From NCBI GenBank assembly GCA_044223995.1, contig JBGALE010000007.1:124001-188000 (forward strand): 64,000 bases of DNA. The letters run 5' to 3'. The position numbers and the translations under genes are program-made. This document shows positions 59,230-64,000 of the stretch, piece after piece. Below the pieces are notes generated by a model. That model saw only the letters and a program-made list of their open reading frames with translations. It had not been told where the DNA came from and made no database searches. How positions within the stretch are numbered: position 1 is the first letter of the stretch; every line of letters starts with the position of its first letter. The stretch is from JACMLD01 sp044223995 (GTDB taxonomy: Bacteria; Bacteroidota; Bacteroidia; Chitinophagales; Chitinophagaceae).

Positions 59230-59247
59230 CTACATAACCATGTAGTT
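59228..59247. promoter_or_regulatory. Palindrome AACTACAT-N4-ATGTAGTT, candidate LuxR-type operator
   Basis: Perfect 8-bp arms around AACC, at the -33 element of the secreted-cluster promoter. The inner CTACAT-N4-ATGTAG recurs upstream of the response regulator gene (59956-59973). Helix-turn-helix regulators of the NarL/LuxR class read such dyads as dimers. Confidence 0.65.
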
Positions 59248-59271
59248 ACCGCATGGTGGTATATACCGGGA

Positions 59272-59922
59272 TTAGAAGAAAAGAATGCTGAGCAGTTTGT
59301 TCTTTAAAGCGAAGGAGACCGCCTCGGTAGCGGAATGCACATGCAGTTTGTCGTAAATCTTTTTTATGTGAAAACGAACGGTATCGATGCTTACCTTCAG
59401 ATCGGAAGCGATCATCTTGTAACTGTAACCGTTTACCAGGAACTGTAATATTTCAATTTCCCTTTTTGACAGGTCATTCCGCTCTGCATCGCTGTTTTTT
59501 GCAGGTGGCACCATTTGCAATACTTTTCGGGCCACCGAACCGGTCATAGGTGCGCCGCCAGTCAGTACATTGCGGATAGCGCCGGGAATTTCTTCCGTGG
59601 CATAGCGTTTTAATATATAACCCGAAGCACCCGCACAAATAGCATTGAATATATTTTCATTGTCATCAAATACCGTAAGCATGATGATGGGTAGATCCGG
59701 TTTTATTTTCCGGATGCGTTTAACAGCCGCCACCCCATTGGTACCCGGCATATCAATATCCATCAGCACCACATCGGGTGATAATTGTTTGATATCGGCT
59801 TCCACGGTTTCGGCATTGGGCATGGCAGCGAGCAGTTCAAATTCATCGCCGTCGGTGATTAACACCTCCATGCTGGAGCGCAGTGCCTCGTTGTCATCAT
59901 ACAGAAGAATCTTTACAGCCAT
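59272..59922 (-). CDS. NarL/LuxR-family response regulator
   Basis: 216 aa. REC domain with LLYDDNEAL, phospho-acceptor Asp55 (VLMDIDMPGTNG) and conserved Lys in the ILKRYATEEI loop; LuxR-type helix-turn-helix at the C-terminus (LSKREIEILQFLVNGYSYKMIASDLKVSIDTVRFHIKKIYDKL). Partner of the TPR histidine kinase 42 nt upstream. A CTACAT-N4-ATGTAG palindrome 42 nt before its start suggests autoregulation. Confidence 0.94.
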   Translation of the reverse strand: MAVKILLYDDNEALRSSMEVLITDGDEFELLAAMPNAETVEADIKQLSPDVVLMDIDMPGTNGVAAVKRIRKIKPDLPIIMLTVFDDNENIFNAICAGASGYILKRYATEEIPGAIRNVLTGGAPMTGSVARKVLQMVPPAKNSDAERNDLSKREIEILQFLVNGYSYKMIASDLKVSIDTVRFHIKKIYDKLHVHSATEAVSFALKNKLLSILFF

Positions 59923-59955
59923 TATTGCAAATTAGGGATAGTTATCAGTTATCCT

Positions 59956-59973
59956 GCTACATCATCATGTAGC
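59956..59973. promoter_or_regulatory. Palindrome GCTACAT-N4-ATGTAGC, candidate LuxR-type operator
   Basis: Perfect 7-bp arms around CATC, overlapping the kinase stop codon and centred 42 nt upstream of the regulator start codon. Same CTACAT-N4-ATGTAG core as at 59228-59247. No U-tract follows, so a terminator is unlikely. Confidence 0.6.
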
Positions 59974-62187
59974 CGGTATTTCCAGTGTCACTGATGTACC
60001 ACGGCCAGGAGCAGACACAATATCCAATTTACCCTGCATGGCGGCTGCCCTCGCCTGCATATTTTTCAACCCATTGGAAGAAGTCACCTTTCCGGTTTCA
60101 AAACCGATGCCATCGTCGGCAATCACCATTTTAATAATACCGTCTTCCGACAACAATTTTACCTGTACGGATTTGCTGTTGGAATATTTGGCCGCATTGT
60201 TCACTGCTTCCTTGAATACCAGGAATAAATCGCGCCGCTGTTCCATACCGATGCTGGCTCCCAGCACCTGTTCATCAATATCAAACTGCGTCCTGATATT
60301 TTTTGATTCCAGCGTATGGCTCACATATTCGCGCATACGGATCACCATATTTTCCAGTTTATCATTGTCTGGTTTAATCGCCCAGATGATATCACTCATG
60401 CCCTGCTGCATTTGCGATGACTGTTCTGTTATCTTTTTCAGCAATACAGATGCTTTTTGCTGGTCGCGGCTGATATTGTTTTGCGACACTTCCGATAGAA
60501 TTTTTATACTGGTCAGGGTGGAACCGATTTCATCGTGCAGATCCTTTGCGATATTATTGCGCACGGATAATAACTCTTTTTGCTGTTCCAGTTTTTTCTT
60601 CAACTGGTAGCGGTTGAACAACACAAATCCCAATGCGGCCAACAACAATACCGAACCGATTAAAATGTTCCGGACTTGTTTCTGATCTTTCAATTGCTGT
60701 TCGTTGATTAGTTTTTCCTGGCCGGCCAGTTTGAGCGCCTGTTCATTGTTGCGCGCTATCAGCAGGTTTTTTTCCAGTTGCGCATCCTGCTGTTTTATTT
60801 TAATATCCAGGAGTTCCGTTGATTTTGCCAGCAGGTCTATTTCATTTTGCTTTTTCTGCGCCTGCAGCAGGTTGCCGGCAATCACCGCTTTCTGTTTTTC
60901 TATTTCCAGTTGTTTTATTTTTTGCTCGGTATTCAGCCGGGTGATCTCATTGTCTTTTTTCTCCGTCTGGTAGCGCGTTTCTATTTCTGCTATATTCCTT
61001 TTTGTTTCTTCCGAATTCAGGCTGTCTTTATATAAAATGTATTTTTTAAAATTCTCATAGGCCTCGTAATAGTTTTTATGTTCTTTATAAAACACAGTAC
61101 GAGAAAAATAAATGGATTTGAGGTTTTCGCGGAGGTTGAGCTTTTTGGCAAGGTCCAGCGCTTTTTGAAAATATGCCAGTGTCACCGTTGAATCTTCAAT
61201 ACCGCCCGATACAATGGCTGCTGCTATATAACGGGTATCGAGCATGGCATCGTTGCTGTGCGACTTTTCCAGTATATCGATTACTTTCTTTTCAAACTCA
61301 TATGCTTCCTTGTTGTTGCCCCTGGCATTGGCCAGCAAACCGGAAGTAATATATCCCATTACCTCCCTCACTTCTACTTTTGACTGCTGGGAAAATTTTA
61401 CACAGAGCTGCTGGTACCGTTCGGCTTCTTTCAGGTCGCCCATCTTCATATACATCTGGCAAATATTGCAATACCCGATGGCGAGTCCTTCCACATTTTC
61501 GGGTTTTCTTTTTTCAATGGATTTTTTCTGGTATTCCACGGCGCGGGTAAAGTCGCCCAGGGTATGGTACATGGAAGAGATATTGTTCAGTACCATCGCC
61601 GCCCCTTCGTTGTCATTAATCTTTTCATAGATATTCAACGCCTTCACCAGGTTATCTGCCTGCAACTGGTATTCACCTTTTCCCCCGTATGAATATCCGA
61701 GGTCGTTGTAGGCAACTGCTGAATAGGCATTGTAAACTTTGTCGAGTTTTGTTTTTAATGCCTTCTGGAAAAGCGGGATCGCTGCGTCAAGATCATCATT
61801 GTACATTTTTACCTGCGCCGTATGAAGATAAGCGATGGCTTTTATCAGGGAATCCTTTAAGATAGTACCCAACCTGTCTTCCATAGCCGGGTATGGTGCC
61901 GCTTTCGCGATATCAGTTTTTTCTATCAGTATATCGGTGGTTTTGATAATCGACATTGCTTCACCCCGGAGAAAATGCAACCGACGGCTCAGGGCAATGG
62001 CCCGTTCAGTACAGGCAAAGGCGGAATCGTAGTGAAAGGCTTCAAAATAAGTTTCTGCTTTATCGAGTATGTCAAACACCTGCAATGAATCTTTGGTACT
62101 ATAAGACGATTGGGCCCTGGCGGATGGCAGGTAAAGGATGGCAGTCAGGAAGGCACAGGCAATAAAAAGTCGGGCCCTTTGCTTCAT
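59965..62187 (-). CDS. TPR-containing sensor histidine kinase
   Basis: 740 aa. Signal peptide (LFIACAFLTAILYLPSARAQ), seven or more TPR units (~30-400: ALNIYEKINDNEGAAMVLNNISSMYHTLGDFTRAVEYQKKS and similar), a long coiled coil (~400-500), one membrane helix (NILIGSVLLLAALGFVLF, ~508-525), a HisKA_3 dimerisation domain with phospho-acceptor His551 (DLHDEIGSTLTSI), and a HATPase (DDGIGFETG; NGLKNMQARA). The TPR part is periplasmic and presumably reads a protein or peptide signal. Acts with the LuxR-type regulator next to it. Confidence 0.94.
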   Translation of the reverse strand: MKQRARLFIACAFLTAILYLPSARAQSSYSTKDSLQVFDILDKAETYFEAFHYDSAFACTERAIALSRRLHFLRGEAMSIIKTTDILIEKTDIAKAAPYPAMEDRLGTILKDSLIKAIAYLHTAQVKMYNDDLDAAIPLFQKALKTKLDKVYNAYSAVAYNDLGYSYGGKGEYQLQADNLVKALNIYEKINDNEGAAMVLNNISSMYHTLGDFTRAVEYQKKSIEKRKPENVEGLAIGYCNICQMYMKMGDLKEAERYQQLCVKFSQQSKVEVREVMGYITSGLLANARGNNKEAYEFEKKVIDILEKSHSNDAMLDTRYIAAAIVSGGIEDSTVTLAYFQKALDLAKKLNLRENLKSIYFSRTVFYKEHKNYYEAYENFKKYILYKDSLNSEETKRNIAEIETRYQTEKKDNEITRLNTEQKIKQLEIEKQKAVIAGNLLQAQKKQNEIDLLAKSTELLDIKIKQQDAQLEKNLLIARNNEQALKLAGQEKLINEQQLKDQKQVRNILIGSVLLLAALGFVLFNRYQLKKKLEQQKELLSVRNNIAKDLHDEIGSTLTSIKILSEVSQNNISRDQQKASVLLKKITEQSSQMQQGMSDIIWAIKPDNDKLENMVIRMREYVSHTLESKNIRTQFDIDEQVLGASIGMEQRRDLFLVFKEAVNNAAKYSNSKSVQVKLLSEDGIIKMVIADDGIGFETGKVTSSNGLKNMQARAAAMQGKLDIVSAPGRGTSVTLEIPAT

Positions 62188-62396
62188 AGTAACGATGGTT
62201 GACCGGGTTATTTCGTATCAAAAATTACAATTTATTCCGGTATCAGCGTGAAATACTCAAAGGGAATTTTTAGGACTCTGTCTGTACAACAGTTATTGGC
62301 GAAAGTAAATTTGGTATTGCAAAAAAAAACTCTCCGAAATAATTCATCTCAGGTATCTGGTTTCTTCATACGCTTTGCCTGATAAACTTATTAAAT

Positions 62397-62642
62397 TTGA
62401 GTACGAACACAGTGGAAGCAGACATACCGGACCCAAAGGCAGGGAAGCTTTTAAAAGATATTGCCGATATGAATCTTATAACGATTCAGGATGCTTCAAA
62501 TGATGGCTTTCTTAAATTGCTGAGAAAGCTGCGTACAAAAGGTAAAAAACATCCAATTACATGGAAGGAAATAACCAACGAGGCTGAATCCGTAAGAGCT
62601 GCCCGCTATGCCAGGTACACAAAAAAATATGGCAGTTCATGA
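62397..62642 (+). CDS. Small hypothetical protein, antitoxin-like
   Basis: 81 aa from a TTG start (no ATG in frame before codon ~25). Hydrophilic: DIPDPKAGKLLKDIADMNLITIQDASNDGFLKLLRKLRTKG, then ITWKEITNEAESVRAARYARYTKK. The ending ExxxVRxxRY-like tail resembles small Bacteroidota antitoxin-like proteins, but no toxin gene is adjacent. An independent small cytosolic protein is equally possible. Confidence 0.5.
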   Translation: MSTNTVEADIPDPKAGKLLKDIADMNLITIQDASNDGFLKLLRKLRTKGKKHPITWKEITNEAESVRAARYARYTKKYGSS

Positions 62643-62883
62643 TGCAAAAATCTTTATCTATTTATTGTTAATTGGGCAATAAGGAATCCGTCCTTTTGCC
62701 TTCCCTTCCTTATACCATCAATCATGGTTTGTTGGTATTTCAATTGGCATCGCATCCTTATATGAATATTTATTTTAAATTGCATGTCCCCCTTGGTCAA
62801 CATGACAATTTTATGACGAGCCCTTACCACCGTTGAGCGTTTATAACAACCGCTCATATATTTATCTGACAACTTGCAGGCTA

Positions 62884-62900
62884 ATGATTGTCATAATCAT
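62884..62900. promoter_or_regulatory. Palindrome ATGATT-N5-AATCAT upstream of susC
   Basis: Perfect 6-bp arms, 102 nt before the susC-like start codon and 20 nt before its -7-like element. The half-site spacing (7 between TGAT and ATCA) is wrong for the Fnr-type boxes above, so it is probably a different operator. Confidence 0.4.
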
Positions 62901-62920
62901 GTGAAAATAAAAATGCGGCG

Positions 62921-62928
62921 TATACTTG
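62921..62928 (+). promoter_or_regulatory. -7-like element of susC (TATACTTG)
   Basis: Seven of eight matches to TAnnTTTG, 73 nt before the start codon; no TTG at the usual -33 distance. Confidence 0.35.
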
Positions 62929-63001
62929 CAGCCGTTTTTATTGAAACAAGATAAACAAATCAAATTTCTTATTGTATTTAAAACCATTAAACTAACACAG
63001 A

Positions 63002-64000
63002 ATGAGAAAACTCGCTCTACTACTGTCTTTCCTCGTGTGTTGTATTGTGCTGCATGCACAGACAAGAGAAGTTTCCGGAAAAATCACTGATGCAAAAGAT
63101 GGCGCACCGGTTGTGGGCGCCACCATCCGCGCAAAAGGCAGCAATGCCGCTGCCGTATCCGGAGCAGACGGTTCATTTACATTGAAAGTACCTTCCTCCG
63201 CTAAAACACTGATCGTTTCCTATGTTGGTTATACCGACCAGGAAGTGGCCATTGACAAAGCATCCAGCATCCAGCTTAACCAGGCAGATAAGTCACTGTC
63301 TGAAGTAGTGGTGGTTGGTTATGGTACCAAAATAAAAAGAGATGTAACCGGCTCCGTGGCTAAAGTTGGCCAAAAGGAACTGGCCAATGCTCCTGTTACT
63401 TCTTTTGAAAGCGCCATCCAGGGAAGGGCTGCCGGCGTATTGGTAGAACAGCAAAACGGTAAAGTAGGACAGGGTATCAAAGTACGTATCCGTGGTTCTG
63501 CCTCTGTTACTGCGGGAAATGAACCCCTGTATGTGGTAGATGGCATCCCCTTGCAGAATACCAACCTTTCGAGCAATGGTGCGCAAACGAATACCCTCAC
63601 CGATATCAATACCAACGATATTGAATCCATTGAAATCCTGAAAGACGCATCTGCTGCTGCTATCTACGGTTCAAGGGCATCCAATGGTGTTGTACTGATT
63701 ACTACCAAAAAAGGTAAAGCAGGTAAATCAAAAATAGAAGTAGGTGCTTTTTACGGCACACAAAAACCTACTGGTAAAAGAGATTTCCTGAATGCAAAAG
63801 AATATGTTGACTATTTCAGGATGGCTGCTGCCAATGCTTCACGCCTCGATCCGTCTTTCGACTATGTGGCATTTACAGAAAGCAGGCTGCAACGTTATTC
63901 TGCCGGTAATACCGATTACCAAACTGCCAAGGTAAATACCGACTGGCAGGACCAGGCATTTCAACATGCGCCTATTTCACAGTATGATCTTAACTTTTCC
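63002..64000 (+). CDS. SusC/RagA-family TonB-linked outer membrane protein (5' part)
   Basis: 333 codons to the window edge, still open. Signal peptide MRKLALLLSFLVCCIVLHAQ, carboxypeptidase-regulatory domain (VSGKITDAKDGAPVVGATIRAKG; DGSFTLKVPSS; LIVSYVGYTDQEVAI), the SusC TonB-box region LSEVVVVGYGT, and the plug domain (GRAAGVLVEQQNGKVGQGIKVRIRGSAS; PLYVVDGIPL; IESIEILKDASAAAIYGSRASNGVVLITTKKGK). Imports glycans or peptides with a SusD partner, expected just beyond 64000. Substrate unknown. Confidence 0.95.
   Translation, partial: MRKLALLLSFLVCCIVLHAQTREVSGKITDAKDGAPVVGATIRAKGSNAAAVSGADGSFTLKVPSSAKTLIVSYVGYTDQEVAIDKASSIQLNQADKSLSEVVVVGYGTKIKRDVTGSVAKVGQKELANAPVTSFESAIQGRAAGVLVEQQNGKVGQGIKVRIRGSASVTAGNEPLYVVDGIPLQNTNLSSNGAQTNTLTDINTNDIESIEILKDASAAAIYGSRASNGVVLITTKKGKAGKSKIEVGAFYGTQKPTGKRDFLNAKEYVDYFRMAAANASRLDPSFDYVAFTESRLQRYSAGNTDYQTAKVNTDWQDQAFQHAPISQYDLNFS

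Larger units (their letters stand above)
62643..63001. other. 359-nt gap upstream of susC
   Basis: No gene seen. It holds the palindrome ATGATT-GTCAT-AATCAT at 62884-62900 and the promoter-like TATACTTG at 62921-62928. No RNA gene recognised. Confidence 0.4.

Noticed and set aside
62884..62900. Seventh Fnr-type box before susC
   Set aside because: The palindrome is ATGATT-N5-AATCAT; TGAT and ATCA are 7 nt apart, not 4, so it does not fit the Crp/Fnr spacing.

Overview
The window looks like chromosome of a Bacteroidota bacterium, most likely family Chitinophagaceae. Grounds: secreted proteins with type IX secretion (T9SS) C-terminal sorting domains, a SusC/RagA TonB-linked receptor at the right edge, a fused CcoNO cytochrome oxidase, DUF4382 and DNRLRE lipoproteins, and -7 promoter elements of the TAnnTTTG type. 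No rRNA, tRNA, CRISPR array or complete insertion sequence was seen.

Layout. 0-5 kb: hutU (urocanate hydratase), a GIY-YIG nuclease gene bracketed by inverted copies of a short palindromic repeat, and a type-B carboxylesterase. 4.7-16 kb: a GH3 glycosidase, three T9SS cargo proteins and two lipoproteins. 16-25 kb: a complete leftward cbb3 oxidase operon, ccoI-ccoS-ccoNO-ccoQ-ccoP-ccoG-ccoH plus a TauE/SafE-like membrane protein. 25-30 kb: ric (Fe-S repair), a cytoplasmic PAS histidine kinase, a response regulator fused to a Crp/Fnr DNA-binding module, a small conserved protein and a universal stress protein. 30-36 kb: an RND efflux operon. 36-39 kb: a tandem paralogue pair and an HExxH lipoprotein. 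39-50 kb: a leftward hypA-B-F-C-D-E maturation operon led by a 69-aa membrane protein, divergent from the structural genes of an O2-tolerant-type group 1d [NiFe] hydrogenase (small, large, cytochrome b, protease). 50-54.8 kb: a DNRLRE lipoprotein, DUF4375 and DUF1801 proteins, a repeat-bearing gene-poor stretch and an Lnt-like acyltransferase. 54.8-62.2 kb: a leftward TPR histidine kinase, a LuxR-type regulator and seven small secreted proteins of unknown role. 62.4-64 kb: a small orphan ORF and the 5' part of a susC gene.

Main result. Six palindromes of the form TGA[T/C]-N4-[A/G]TCA (Fnr/FixK type) were found by eye in intergenic DNA, all between 25.1 and 50.9 kb: two between ccoI and ric, two between the 136-aa gene and usp, one between the hyp and hydrogenase operons, and one before the DNRLRE lipoprotein. 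Their distances to TAnnTTTG-like -7 elements repeat exactly: dyad centre to last base of the element is 36.5 nt at ccoI, ric and hyp, and 58.5-59.5 nt at the hydrogenase, the 136-aa gene, and the second sites of ccoI and ric. This is the class II / class I geometry of Crp/Fnr activators. The kinase's PAS domain keeps the FixL heme histidine and arginine positions, and its cognate regulator carries a Crp-type helix-turn-helix. The inference is a compact oxygen circuit in which one REC-Crp protein does the work of rhizobial FixJ plus FixK and jointly controls high-affinity respiration, H2 uptake, Fe-S repair and stress proteins.

A second candidate system is the TPR kinase / LuxR regulator with seven secreted proteins: a CTACAT-N4-ATGTAG palindrome occurs before the regulator gene and again at the -33 element of a clear promoter for the secreted-protein genes.
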